DNA from: Strongylocentrotus purpuratus
Taxonomy: Eukaryota > Echinodermata > Echinoidea > Camarodonta > Strongylocentrotidae
Direction: 5' to 3'
Assembly: GCF_000002235.5 (NCBI RefSeq)
Contig: NW_022145615.1
Location: forward strand, 34,790,594-34,854,593
DNA length: 64,000 nucleotides
The position numbers were made by a program, and so were the translations under genes. Positions 1 through 11,075 of the stretch are shown here, one piece after another. The notes beneath the pieces are model-generated. The model was not told the origin of the DNA. It searched no databases and saw nothing but the letters and a program-made list of their open reading frames with translations. Position 1 is the stretch's first letter, and each line of letters opens with the position of its first letter.

Positions 1-59
1 GTCCTGTGACATAACCACTCGACCACGACACTTCTAATAAAAAAAAATAATCCATTTTA

Positions 60-345
60 TGAGATAATAATGTTGCCCGACTTACGTTTACCCAGTTACA
101 TCTGCCCAACTTATTTTGAACATTTAATTGGGTAAATACATGTAGTAAATGGTTGGGAGAAAATAACCCAAATGTTGGACAAAAATGGCCCAACTCTTAT
201 TTGCTCAATGACATTACCCAACCTATTTTTCACCTTTCATTGGGTAACTTCATATAGTAAACGGATGGGAGAAAATAACCCAATTATCGGACAAAATTTG
301 CCCAACTTCGATTTACCCAGTAACATCTGCCCAACGGATTTTTAC
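60..345. repeat. tandem repeat, about 111-bp unit
   Basis: Two and a half diverged copies of a unit built on TTGGGTAA, TGGGAGAAAATAACCCA and GCCCAACTT. ATTGGGTAA recurs at 128 and 239, giving a period of 111 bp. GTTGGG and CCCAAC motifs face each other, so parts can pair. No coding content seen; the family is not recognised. Confidence 0.6.
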
Positions 346-627
346 AGTGTAGTAAAATCATGTTATAAAACATCATTTTATAAAAACTAATAAAACACAA
401 TCTTATAAAACAAATAATACATATCATGTGAGGGGAAGGGGGAGCCATGCCAGTGGCGTAGTGGTGTCCCATGGGTCCAGTCATTGAGGGGCTGGCATCA
501 AGAGGGGAGGGAAGGGAAGGACACTATTCTCACTCGGATAATGATATACTAATTTACAAGACTCTCAATGGGGGCTGTGGGGGTAGTCCTGTATAGTCTT
601 CTTATCTCGTCCATTTCTCATCCTTTT

Positions 628-772
628 CTCTGTCCATCTCTCTCTCTCTCTCTCTCTCTCTTTTCTGTCTGTCTCTCTCTCTCTCTATGTATATATCTCT
701 CTCTCGCTCTCTCTCTATTTTTCTCTTATCTCTCTCTCTCTCTCTTTCTCTTTTTATTATCCATTTCCGTCT
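628..772. repeat. CT-rich microsatellite
   Basis: Long (CT)n runs broken by short T- and TATG-containing interruptions. The same position in the B copy (20,580-20,655) is a (GA)n tract on the other strand, so the repeat predates the duplication. Confidence 0.85.
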
Positions 773-1460
773 TTTTTCTTGTTCTTCGTGATTAGATGGG
801 GGTACTGCCCCTGTGTGCCCCCTGAATCTACATGTACGCCACTATCCATCGGATCGAGACTATATGAAAAAGGTAAGCTTATTTCTAAATTAGACCTGCA
901 TTTTGTTTGGATCTGTAATAATCTTGTAAATCTAAAGAGTAAAACCCGTAAACCTTAGATGACGTATTATGTTCCTTTGAAAGAAGAAACGGCCACAATC
1001 GCGGCTTAGGATTGCACAAGACGCAGTCTCCTTTCATAAAGTGATTTAAGTGACTGTATTGAGCCGCTTAGTCAGTGTGGAGCACAAAGATAAAGAGACC
1101 ATTCGTTCGTGGCTCTTTGCGTTTCTACATACCTACATAATAATTTTGTATATAAAACTTACGTTCTGTGAAACTATATTTCACGTTCACGTTTTTTCTT
1201 TCTCAAAAGATTCCACATGAACTTTAACTTATTTTATTTTCTTTCTTGATGGTCGTACGCCCGACATTATACAATTTCCACACAACTGCGCCAGGAGTGT
1301 CAATTTTGACAGACATGGCGCATTGTAAATGTTCACTATTATTATTATTATTATTATTATCAGTTTTGGCCATCAATTCCACGTTGTGGACATTGGATGT
1401 GATAAGAATGCCGTAAGGACGGTTAATTAACATCACATCGATCGAATTTTATAATGATTT

Positions 1461-1464
<4 letters not shown>

Positions 1465-1496
<32 letters not shown>

Positions 1497-1525
1497 AGAG
1501 AGAGGGGGAGAGACAGAGACAAAGA
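1465..1525. repeat. (GA)n microsatellite
   Basis: About 30 GA repeats with GGGG interruptions, lying inside copy A. Confidence 0.85.
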
Positions 1526-1964
1526 TAGACAATAAGAACAATGCCATCGACCTTGTGGACATTGGGTGTGATAAGAATGGAATAACATCGCATTGATCGA
1601 ATTTTATAATGGCGTAGGCTATATATTTCGTTATGCTAATTCACAAATTCCCCTTCAAGGACCTCACACAGATTATCTTCAGCATAGTCCATTATACCAT
1701 GAATCAAAGCTTTTTAATACCTTGCCCAACGATATATGAATTGTAATGATGTTAAATCTTACAGTATCGAGATCAGTAAAATTGATAATATTGGCTCACT
1801 TCTTTCATCTCGTGGATACTAAATGTTTTTATGTTCTCTTTATCTATTTTTTGTCACTATGACTCTATTTTGTACTTACATTTCTGTAAATATGTTGATG
1901 TATTATAACTTACATATTTGTTTGTAAATTGTATTTTCAATGTTTTATATTCCATTGTTCGAAT

Positions 1965-3658
1965 TTTATCTACCTTCTCATTTCTGCGGCCAATTCCAAC
2001 GTGTTTCAGATATACATAAGGATGGTACCAGATCATCTGAAGAAATCTATATTCCTAAACACCATGAACTTATTTTTCAAAATAATATCCGTTTCACCGG
2101 TCCTAAGCTTTGGAACGATTTACCTGAACCTATGAGGAAATCTATATCTCTGTTAAGCTTCTCTTGGAAGCTTAAAAAATGTATCATTTTAAATTACAAT
2201 GCATAATTATTATCCCTATGTTGGACGAGTGTGTATTTATATTGTATAAGGGATGTATATGGATGTATAAGTATATATGTGTTGTATGCATGTGTATAAT
2301 TATGTAAACATACATGTATGTATGTATGTATAGGCCTATGTTGTATAAATGCATGTACTTGTAACGAAGTAAATATATATGTATATATATATTATGTATA
2401 TATGCAGTCTAATATTTCAACACTACACTCTTCACCTATATCTTGCCATTATGGTGTTTATGCATGCCATACACTCCATTGATACTACACTGTCGCTCAT
2501 AAAGGTGGAATATTTTAGTTTTACCCCAATTTATAGATTTATAGATAATAGTATACATTCTCAGATTTTATTGAATAATAACTTGCCAATGTGTGTTTTG
2601 CGGAACTGCTAAAGCATGTGTATGCTACTATGCTTATTAACTAGGGGACCTACGCTCTCAAGTCATAAATGACAGTAATGAGGATTAATGCCCCACAAAA
2701 GGGCACTAATAAAGCACATGGACACGGTTTTCATCCTGGGGCCTCACAGTTACGAGGCCATTGTTTTGTCACTGAACCATGACTGTACGCAGCGGGGGCT
2801 AGAGTAGGGGGCAGTTTCCATAAATTAAAAAAACACAGAAAATGCAAAAAAAAATCAATAATTTATTGCATTTTACCCCGGTCCCCAACATATCAAATCC
2901 TCTGGACGGCCATGCATTATGGCTCAAGGCATGGGCACACAATTTTTTTTTAATGTTAGGCACCGGGGTTAAATGCAATAAATTATTGATTTTTTTTGTT
3001 GCATTTTCTGTTTTTTTTTAAATTGATTGAAACTGCCCCCTACCATAGCCCCCGCTGCGTACAGTCATGGTTCAGTGACAAAGCAATGGCCTCGTAACTG
3101 TGAGGCCCCAGGATCAAAACCGTGTCGATGTGCTATATTAGTGCCCTTTTGTGGGGCATTAATCCTCATTACTGTCATTTATGACTTAAGGGCATAGGTA
3201 CCCTAGTTGATAAGCATAGTAGCATACACATGCTTTAGCAGTGACGCAAAACACACAATGGCAAATTATTATTCAATAAAATCTGAGAATGTATACTAAT
3301 ATCTAGATCTATCATTTTTAAATTATTTTTAAAATAATTCCATAAATTGGAATTAAAAAAAAATATTCCACCTTCATGAGCGACAGTGTATGTTGCAGTC
3401 CTCTTCTTTTCCTCTCTTCTTTTCTCTTTCTCCAAGCTCTCTCTCCTCCTCTCCTCTGTGCCTATCCCTTTCTTCCTTTCTCCCATTTATAATGTATAAT
3501 TGTATTTATGTATTCGGGCGTACCCACTACAAGCTATGCTTTTCGGGTTTTGCGCCTTCTTCCTTGTAATACAAGTTCTTTAATTATATTTATGTTCCTA
3601 CTTATAAATTGTATTGTTTGGAAGAAAATAAATGTTCATTTGAATGGAATTGAATCTA
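1965..3658 (+). mobile_element. 5'-truncated CR1-like LINE 3' end, interrupted
   Basis: Compared with copy B near 18,230, copy A is broken at GTTCGAATTTTAT by about 1.7 kb that ends in a GAAT-rich tail (GGAATTGAAT). The first 240 bases (to 2,206) encode a short C-terminal stretch with FTGPKLWNDLPEPMRKS. This is the conserved GPKLWN-LP motif near the C-terminus of CR1/Daphne-type reverse transcriptases, and also occurs in the other LINEs here. The rest is 3' UTR-like sequence split by the fold-back at 2,480-3,400. The element has no reverse transcriptase core and is dead. Confidence 0.65.
2480..3400. mobile_element. large fold-back element
   Basis: The arms (about 2,490-2,870 and 2,945-3,385) are imperfect reverse complements. 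Shared landmarks are the sequences around CACTGTCGCTCAT, TCTCAGATTTTATTGAATAA, GCATGTGTATGCTACTATGC and GCCTCACAGTTACGAGGCCA. The spacer holds GGACGGCCATGCATTATGG. A partial copy of the inner arm lies at 5,050-5,200. No protein coding; the superfamily is not assigned. Confidence 0.7.
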
Positions 3659-4299
3659 ACCACGGCTTTACTGAAAAACAGCATATGCTAAATGTGGGCA
3701 TAATTATGGTATGTGTTTTTAACCGTGAATAAATAAGATATACCATACCATACCGTCACACAAAAATTGCATCGACTTTAAGCCATACATTTAGGAGTGT
3801 TATTGTTATCAATACCTTTAATTTATTTCATGATCATAATATTACCATCATCATTATTAAATCATAACTATAGTAAGTGAGCACACATATCATTGAGAAT
3901 GTTATGTCATTAAGAAATGAATATCAAATAATCTTGATAATACTTATATAATTATGTAGATAATTATTACAACCTGTTTTGTATTAACGCGAAATATAGG
4001 GCCTCTTTGCTATAGACACATAATTCAGTAAGCGTGACATATTAACAGATATGGAACAAGAATATTAATGACTGGCTTTACAGCACGTACAGCTTTGTTA
4101 CTCTAACTCATGAAAGTCAGATAGATTACGTATACAAATTGAGCACCTTTTCTAAAATATCTATAATAATTATTACCTTTATAGTTTTGCTTCCGTACAG
4201 GTCCTGGAGATACTGCCGCTGAAGTCGTGTACTTAAAGTAAGGTGGTTCCTAATGCGATGACGACGTCATAACTAGGTTTAATGGATGTTTAAAAGGGA

Positions 4300-4880
4300 T
4301 CGATACTGCGCTTGAGGTTGTGTACGAAGTTAAATGTGGTTCGTATTGCGAAAGACAACAGCTTCTTATTATATGTACCTAAATAACATCGATTGGCTAT
4401 CACCGTTTCTGCATATGATCTCTACAACAATGTTTATTCAGTTTCCGAATGTAAGTAATGAAGGAGAGCAAATTAAAAGGTTAGAAGATTTAAGTCAGTT
4501 GTTGTATAAGAACAATCCAAAAGGGAACCCAGTAGCTCTTGGAGGTGGTTTTAATGTTAATAGAGACAGGGACTTAGATTATTTTGGACAAGTTTAAAAT
4601 AAGTAATCAAAATTCAGTAGCAAATAATGGATGAATTTAAATTAACAGATGTATGGAGAAATAAAAAATAAAAAAAATAAAGATAGAAAACAATATACAA
4701 ATAGTCAAGGAAATCAATGTATGCAAAGCCGTTTGGATCATTGATATCAGAGAATTTAGAACAGATCTAACATCTAAATGTGACATTATTCCCTCCTTAG
4801 CGCCTGACGATTCAGCTGTTAAGTTGGTTATGTATGATAGAATGTCTGAAAAATTCCAGAGTAAATGAGGTTAATGAAAG
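4300..4880 (+). mobile_element. LINE endonuclease-domain fragment (L1/Tx1-like)
   Basis: One open stretch (4,334-4,597) encodes DLSQLLYKNNPKGNP followed by LGGGFNVNRDRD. This matches the GDFN motif region of LINE apurinic endonucleases, with the usual GD altered to GG. Further on, in shifted frames, LTDVWRNK and SRLDH resemble the DVWR and SRLDYFL motifs of L1/Tx1-type endonucleases. Several stops and frame changes are present, so it is a fossil. A related piece lies at 10,019-10,233 on the other strand. Confidence 0.6.
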
Positions 4881-4902
4881 CTCAATATTAATAAGAATAG
4901 TG

Positions 4903-4972
4903 TTTAGCTTTTATATAGCGCTTAATACAATGTCTCTAAGCGCTTTACAAATATACTAGAGATTATGTTTTA
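4903..4972 (-). mobile_element. SINE/LINE tail fragment (AGCGCTATATAAA type)
   Basis: Contains TATATAGCGCTTAATACA and TCTAAGCGCTTTACAAATAT, the reverse of the AAGCGCTATATAAA tail common in animal SINEs. Similar pieces are at 43,200-43,270 (same orientation) and 42,540-42,620 (opposite). Confidence 0.55.
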
Positions 4973-5049
4973 AAGATGAGGAAAGAAATACAGACTTTAA
5001 AGAACAAATTGTCATCTGAGATAACAGACAAGAGCCTTATGGGACTATA

Positions 5050-5205
5050 TGAAAATGGAAATACGCAGGGGGGGGGGGATATGCAATGAATTATAGACTA
5101 TTTATTGCATTTTCTTTGTGTGTTGTGTTTGTGGGGCTGCCCCCTACCCTAGCCCCCACTGTATACAGTCATGATTCAGTGGCAAAGCAATGGCTTCGAA
5201 ACTCT
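5050..5205. repeat. partial copy of fold-back inner arm
   Basis: Begins in a G run and contains TATTTATTGCATTTTCT, CTGCCCCCTACCCTAGCCCC and CAGTCATGATTCAGTGGCAA, matching one inner arm of the fold-back at 2,480-3,400. Confidence 0.6.
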
Positions 5206-5319
5206 TTGCGGACGGAGAATCTGCGGTTCGTGTGCAAAATCGAGAAGCTACTATAATAACAACGGGATGACCGCTGAGGTACTGAAATCCGGGTTTTGGC
5301 CAAATCTATATTCTCAATG

Positions 5320-5580
5320 ACGCCCCAAGTCAATCAAGTGCCTCGATACAAACTATTTCATTCACCTGATAAGAATAATAGTATTTAAATGAACAGAATC
5401 CAGCCTCCATTCATTAGTTGTTACCACACTTAATACATGCAGCTTGCATTCTGACTATTGCGAATACTAGACAGGTGAATGAAATAATTTGTATTGAGGA
5501 ACTTCACAGAGATTTATGTATTAAATTTGATTACATTACGAAAATGGCCTATTCCCTGCCACGCAATACAGTACAGACGG
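5320..5580. repeat. dispersed repeat with CACCTGATAAGAATAATAGT core
   Basis: The core motif and the flanking AATTTGTATTGAGG / CTTCACAGAGATTTATG sequence recur at 9,755-9,870 and, inverted, at 9,945-10,040. Arms within 5,340-5,520 also pair with each other. Family unknown. Confidence 0.5.
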
Positions 5581-5757
5581 TACTACACGACTTAGCACAA
5601 CTTGTCTCGACCAAGCCACAAAACGGCTTTATATCAAATTTCAACAATTTATCATCAAGTTTTTAAAAAAATTCATATTATATCCATTTTCATGTTTTTA
5701 AAGTTCAGAAACAATAATCGGAAGAAGAAAAAAAACTCACCGAAGAGGCGTTCGCGT

Positions 5758-5963
5758 CAGGGGCGGATCTAGGGGGGGGGGTTGGGGGGTTTAAATCCCC
5801 CTTGGGCTGGCCAAAAAAAAGAGGAAAACTTTTTTGGGGTGCTTTCTACCCCCCCCCCCCCCCCCACCGAAATATTGGTTGGCACTTTTTTCAAATGAAA
5901 ACAAATAATTTAGTGCTCACTGCCCCCCCCCCCCCCCGTAGAAAAAAGCTAGATCCGCCCATG
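5758..5963. mobile_element. short hAT-type nonautonomous element
   Basis: Left end CAGGGGCGGATCTAG and right end CTAGATCCGCCCATG are near-perfect inverted repeats of the CAGNGGCGGATC type typical of hAT transposons. The inside is poly-G/poly-C with AAAA runs. The 8-bp target duplications expected for hAT are not clear here. Confidence 0.6.
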
Positions 5964-7224
5964 CGCGTTGAAATTCGTCATCCTTCGTTATAAAACGACG
6001 AAATTCCCATACGAAAAATCTTTGGTACAAGCATGGACCTATTACGGGTGGACATTCATCGTTTTCTTAACGAATTCATCGTGATTGTCTCCGTCAATGT
6101 CGTCTCAATAACATTCCGTACATGTTTCTTCACTTTGATCTCATGATGGTCACCGCCAAAAAGCCGGGACAGAATCAAGATAGTGAGTTTACACATGTTA
6201 ATCTACATGCGCAGAAGATAATTACTCGCCTAAATCATGGAAAATCGATGTGCAGTTATGGCTTATAATCGGAAATTGTTGTTCCGTGTACTGTATTTTA
6301 TTTTGAAAAACATGTTGATATACTAGATAGAGTTTATAGTTGGATTGGTTGTGATTTAAAATCCCGTTTCCCTATTTCCTCATAATATTCCAGAGTTACA
6401 ACGCACAGGGCTTATAAAGATCATGGCCTTCTAATTGTTTTATATTAAGGTCATGGGTGTGTGCAAATCAGTAATAATACATTTCATATCTCCAAAATCG
6501 TCTGCTTTCCAACTTTGCTGCTCCCCCTTGGGGATGTTTTTATTTAAGACATACTCTTAATACAGAGCACACCATCCAAACAAAACCCAAGAGAGGGAAA
6601 CCGCTCCTTAATTCAGGCGCGGATCCAGGGGGGGGGGGCCGAGCGGGCCTTGCCCCCCCCCCCCCGCCAAAAAAAAAAGAGAAAAAGAGAAAAAAGGAAA
6701 AGAAGCGAAAGGAGAAAGGGAAAGAAAGAAGAGGAAGAAGAAAAGAAAAGGGGGAAGAAGGAGATCGGGGGCCGAAAGGGCTTTGCCTCCCAGGCTGTTG
6801 ACCCCCCCCCCCCCATAAACAAACAAGAGAGAAGGAAGGAAAGGGAAAGGAAAAGAGGAGATACTGGCGTACTGATAGGGAGGGGGGGGGGGTTAGTGGA
6901 AATCAAATTCAAACGTGGTTTATTTCTAATTCCACAACGGTGGATTACAAATAATGCTGAAATGACATCGTTTCCGAGATTTTTCCGAGATTTTTAGTAA
7001 ATTATACGTTTGTATGTGTTTGTTCAAAAATGACAAATTCCTAAAGTTGCAGCCAGGCAAGAAATGTGATTCTTGAGATTCCTCCATGTCAGGGCGCGAG
7101 GTACGGTGGGGATCTGGAGCCTCGAGCTCTCCCCCCCCCCCCCCCCACACTTTTTTTGAAAAAGTATATTAAAGAGAAATGAGCAAGAAAGAAAGAATAG
7201 TTAACTGCCAGTGTTAACAAATAA

Positions 7225-7480
7225 TGAAGCATCAAAATATGCTCATCTGACCGTGATTAAATGCCTAAAACCCCTAAGCTTCCGTGGGCTCTGCCCCCTG
7301 GATCCCACCAAGGGCCCTACGGCGGGCCCTTAGATGCTCATCTGACGGTAATTTAATGCCTAAAACCCCTGATTTTTTTTTGGGGGGGCTCCGCCCCCTG
7401 GACCCAACGCCAAATAGTTACCTGCCAGTGTCACGAAATAATAAGGTATACTAAAGAAAATATGCTCATATGACCTTAAT
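7225..7480 (-). repeat. minisatellite with GGCGGAGCCCC motif
   Basis: About two units, each with TGCTCATCTGACSGTAATTTA, GCCTAAAACCCC and a CTCTGCCCCCTGGA block. On the opposite strand the same unit forms the long arrays at 54,180-55,230 and 57,270-57,480. Confidence 0.7.
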
Positions 7481-7528
7481 TAAACGTCTAAAACCTCTAT
7501 GCTTCCGGGGCCGGCTTCGCCGCCGCCC

Positions 7529-7850
7529 CAGACAAGGATTAACAATCGAGAACGGTACAGCGAATCGTCTTTTTTCTCTCATAATCTTATGAAACGTGAA
7601 AGCTTCCGCGCTTTGCGCGGGAAGTGGGGAACCTGAATTCAGACAAGGATTTAGAGTTGAGAACTCTACAACGAATCGTTTTGTTTCTCTAATAATTTAA
7701 TGAATCCTAAAATTTTTCGCGCTTCGCGCGAGAGGGGAAAAACAAAATTCAGACGAGAATTATTTTTGAGAACTGTACAACGAATCGTTTTGTTTCTCTA
7801 ATGATTTAATGAAACGTCAAAGCTTCCGCGTTTCGCGGAGGAGGGAGGGA
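7529..7850. repeat. minisatellite, about 111-bp unit, 3 copies
   Basis: Unit starts near 7,529, 7,640 and 7,751 carry CAGACAAGGATT, GAGAACNGTACAACGAATCG, TAATGAAACGTCAAAGCTTC and a GCGCTTTGCGCG mini-palindrome. A related piece on the other strand is at 53,375-53,530 inside another hAT element. Confidence 0.7.
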
Positions 7851-8145
7851 GAAATTCGCCCCTCCCTGCACCGACCCCCCCCCCCCCGCATCACGTCACT
7901 GTTGGTCACCATTACGTACCAATATTTGGCTCGCATAATTTCAAATTTGGGCCCCCCCCCTAAGAAATCCTGGATCCGCGCCTGCCTTAATTTGTCAATG
8001 ACCGAAAATGCTTACGCAGTCGTTATTGTTAAAACAGCGGAATGTTCTCATTAATCAGAAGGCGGTGACTATCATTGGATCAAAGAAAGAATCACGTTGA
8101 ATTTCCATCCGTAATAGGTCCATGGTACAAGCTCGCTGATCGGCT

Positions 8146-8300
8146 GTTATTAGGGACTTTTAGATTTGCACGTCGACAGCTTTGACTGTAACGTGTGACG
8201 TCATTTTAAGGCACTGCGCATGCGTCACGTCGTCTCAGTCGGCGATCGAGAATGCGTCAACCTTGATTTTCCTAAATCTAGTACGGTTCTAGTATATGCC
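8146..8300 (+). mobile_element. end fragment of AGGGACTTTTAGATT element
   Basis: AGGGACTTTTAGATTTGCAC followed by GTCGACAGCTTTGACTG and GCACTGCGCATGCGTCAC matches, in reverse orientation, the right end of the element at 17,545-17,685. No partner end was found nearby. Confidence 0.55.
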
Positions 8301-9640
8301 GCGTGTGCATAAAGTGAAATTTATGTTCGTTATCGAACGCATATACCTCCGCGAACAGCTGCATTACGTAATCTTTTGTTATATGCATTCTCGTTATTCG
8401 AGATTCGAGCTTACACGCTCATTCTCGGTTATGCAGTCAGAGCTCTGTTGCCCTCCCATCCCAAAATAACTTCCCTTTTAAACTATCGCATATATCATAT
8501 TAAAGAAGCAAATGCATAGCATTTATTTACACCGATCATTATTTGTGTCATGATCATGATCGTCAAAAGTTGTCGCCCTTTTATGCGACCACGCTATTTT
8601 TGTCGGATTTGCTGTTTTGTTTCTTTTTTATATCTTCCATTTGGCAGAAGAATGGAGCAAGCTGTCCTCGCCATCATTACAAGCCTTGGCAGTCTATGAT
8701 CTTCCTTCACTCCTGATGACTGCCAAGGCATCTTCAACCACCAAGCAATATCTTAATTCTTGGAAAAGAAGGGAGGGGCAACTGCAGCCTTAAACGCCTA
8801 TGTCTCACCTTTTCTGATTTCAAGGCACGGACGATGGAAGTCGACAAAGGCCAGGAACGCTTATTTACAACCCGACGCCAAGTCTGACCTCATACCTTCA
8901 CAGAGTCTCGGAATTTGAATCACTATCGTTCATATTTGACTATCTAGCAATTATATTCGTAGTATACTGCCAACAATTTCACTATTTTACATGCATGTTT
9001 ACATGACACCTACAAAGCTCTCATCCAAAATACTTGTAGGTGCACGGTTTTTCATAAACAAGGAACAGGGAGTGCGCCCTCGTTCAGTTCCTTTGGTCGC
9101 AACCACGTTCCCTCCAAAAAATAACAAATACATTGGGGGTTGTTCGTGGCCTTCGTAAACTAGTGTCCAACACTAGCTAGGCACTGGACGCCTTGTTTTC
9201 CATTTTCGCTAGGTTTATCCTTAAAATAAATAAATAAATAAATAAATATAGATAAATCGCACGATTAGCTTCCACCTAACAAAATGGATGTATATATTTC
9301 GTGCGCATGTCATGCTTTCCGTAGGCGCCTAAATACAGCCTACCTGTTTTTTGTTTTTGTTTTTTATAAAAAGAATGTCACTTAAAAGTACATATTCAAA
9401 CGTGTCTCATGTTTACTGTCTACATTACACGTCGTGTTATTATCCATCAAATTGAAAGAAGAATTTGTAAAAAGAAGAAGTGTAAACAAAAATAAAGAAG
9501 AGTCAAGAGCCAGTACTGCTCCGTACCAATCTGTTCACCAATATCCTGTTTCATTTATTTTGTATTAAGGTAGATATAGAATATAAATTAACTTTCTTAC
9601 GGAACGTAAGTGGAGAAAGAAAATATACAGTTACTCAGGT
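8300..9640. other. mostly unassigned sequence
   Basis: No convincing gene. There is a short (AAATA)n run at 9,222-9,250. The segment 8,643-8,800 is listed separately. The stretch resembles old intergenic DNA. Confidence 0.4.
8643..8800 (+). pseudogene. possible tyrosine-recombinase N-terminal fragment (fossil)
   Basis: About 50 codons read LPSLLMTAKASSTTKQYLNS then WKRRE. This resembles the helical N-terminal (SAM-like) domain of tyrosine recombinases of DIRS- or Crypton-type elements. It is short, broken and has no catalytic domain beside it. The call rests on motif shape only. Confidence 0.25.
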
Positions 9641-9648
9641 AGACGTAG

Positions 9649-9750
9649 GAACATCCTTCCCTGCTATTATGTAAAAATGTGTAGAACAGATGTCACATGC
9701 ATAATTACCTTTTCTACACATTTTTACATAATAGCAGTGAAGGGATGTTC
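9649..9750. mobile_element. about 100-bp hairpin MITE
   Basis: The left arm GAACATCC-TTCCCTGCTATT... and right arm ...AATAGCAGTGAAGGGATGTTC are reverse complements of about 40 bp, including TGTAAAAATGTGTAGAA. A second copy is at 17,348-17,450. Both are preceded by AGGTAGAC-like sequence on one side. Confidence 0.7.
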
Positions 9751-10018
9751 TACCACAGCAATAGGCCAGTTTCGTAATGTAACCAAATTTAATGCATGCG
9801 TCTTTGTGAAGTGCCTCAATACAAATTATTTCATTCACCTGATAAGAATAATAGTATTTCAATAGTCATAATGCAACTGCATATATTAAGTATTGATAGG
9901 TAGGTCAAGCCATAACGTTTGTCCACCCTGGCAACAACTAATGTATGCAGTTCGGGTTCTTTCTATTGAAATACTATTATTCTTATCAGGTGAATAAAAT
10001 AATTTGTATTGAGGCACT

Positions 10019-10233
10019 TTACAAAGACTTATGCATTACATTTCTGTTCCTGTTTCTAATAACATCAAAATCACCTCCAAAACCTACTTGGTTCCCTTCT
10101 ATATTGTTCTTATACAACAACTGACTTAAATCATTTACACATTTCATTTGCTCTCTTTCATTACTTACAGTAGGAAAATAAACATTGCTGTAGAGATCGT
10201 ATGCAGGAACGGCGATAACCAATCGATGTTGTT
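10019..10233 (-). mobile_element. LINE endonuclease fragment
   Basis: Encodes VSNEREQMKCVNDLSQLLYK and GFGGDFDVIRNRNR, matching the 4,334-4,597 fragment and the LINE GDFN region. Its right part (CCAATCGATGTTG, 10,219 on) is the left edge of the sequence shared with unit 2 (46,463). Confidence 0.55.
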
Positions 10234-11075
10234 TATACCCCCTTCACATACACGGATTTTCCTTACGAGTCCTTACGGATCGCCAATTCGTAGTCAATCA
10301 CAAGCATCCCTAAATAACTCGCTGGTATCCGTAAATAGCTCGTCACAACTCGCAACAACTCGCAGACACTCGTAAGGATCCGTGAAAGGAGAGGCAAATT
10401 TGTTGACATGTCAAAAATCTTCTTACGATTGTCCACGGATTTGTTTGTCCGTAAATGACTCGTAAATAGCTCGTAACAATCTGTAAGTATCGTAAACAGC
10501 TCGCAACAACACGTAACCATCCGTAAACTGCTTACAATAATCCGTAAATGACTCGTAACAAGTTTTTAAACAATATTTTACGATTAGTTTACGATTTGTT
10601 TACGGATTGTTTACGGATTATTACGGACTGATGCTTACGTGTTGTTTACGATTTCAATCGGGATCGTGTTACGATGGCTTTACGTATTTTACGAGCTTTT
10701 ACGAGCACTTTACGTGTAGTTAGGAGTATTTTACGAATAGATACATATACTTTACGTATACTTACGTATTGTTTACGTATTCTTAAGTATTGTTTACGAT
10801 TTGGGGGAAAGTATAAGAGCTGCAAAATCCTAAGGACTCGTAAATACTCGTAACCAACTCGTAACTATCCGTATCAATTCGTAAACAGGTCGTTAATTGC
10901 CCATAAGTTTATCGTAATTATCCTTGACAACTCGTGTAAATAGCTCGTAACAACTCGTAACAACTCTTAAATAGGTCGTAAAAGTGGTCAAATCGTAAGG
11001 ATCCGTAAAGATCCGTGAATTTTCGCGATGCGTAAGGACTCGTAAGCAAAAATACGTGTATGTGAAGGGGGTATA
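10234..11075. mobile_element. CGTAA-rich fold-back element, 842 bp
   Basis: Left end TACCCCCTTCACATACACG and right end CGTGTATGTGAAGGGGGTA are inverted repeats, extended inward by TTACGAGTCCTTACGG-type sequence. The interior is almost entirely degenerate 9-11-bp words (ACTCGTAAC, CCGTAAAC, and the reverse TTTACGGA in the middle). Copy A reads ATTTAGGTACAT at the matching site near 4,395 with no element, which implies a TA duplication. A second copy is at 46,480-49,675. Confidence 0.75.

Larger units (their letters stand above)
430..4330 (-). repeat. inverted copy A of the channel-gene upstream repeat
   Basis: Read on the minus strand this matches 17,690-20,890 and 49,680-50,600. Shared landmarks are the ATGGTATGGTAT run near 3,745, the motif around the AAAGTCGATGC stretch near 3,775, the gene-proximal block around 800-870, and the stretch near 450-560. 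Copy A lacks the Harbinger-like, CGTAA and AGGGAC elements found in the other copies, so it supplies their empty sites. It carries its own insertion at about 1,965-3,658. It continues into a LINE endonuclease fragment past 4,330, as does the matching left edge of unit 1 near 10,220. Confidence 0.7.
6614..7984. mobile_element. hAT nonautonomous element with perfect 8-bp TSD
   Basis: Ends CAGGCGCGGATCCAGG (6,614-6,629) and CCTGGATCCGCGCCTG (7,969-7,984) are a perfect 16-bp inverted repeat. Flanks CCTTAATT at 6,606-6,613 and 7,985-7,992 are identical, the 8-bp target duplication of hAT elements. The 1,371-bp interior has no transposase. It holds purine-rich sequence, poly-G/C runs and two internal minisatellites (7,225-7,480 and 7,529-7,850). 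The intact ends and duplication suggest a fairly young insertion. Confidence 0.85.

Noticed and set aside
6613-6997. Long open frames on both strands rich in K/E/R or F/L/S
   Set aside because: They come from purine-rich and poly-G/C sequence inside a hAT element; no domain or codon structure.
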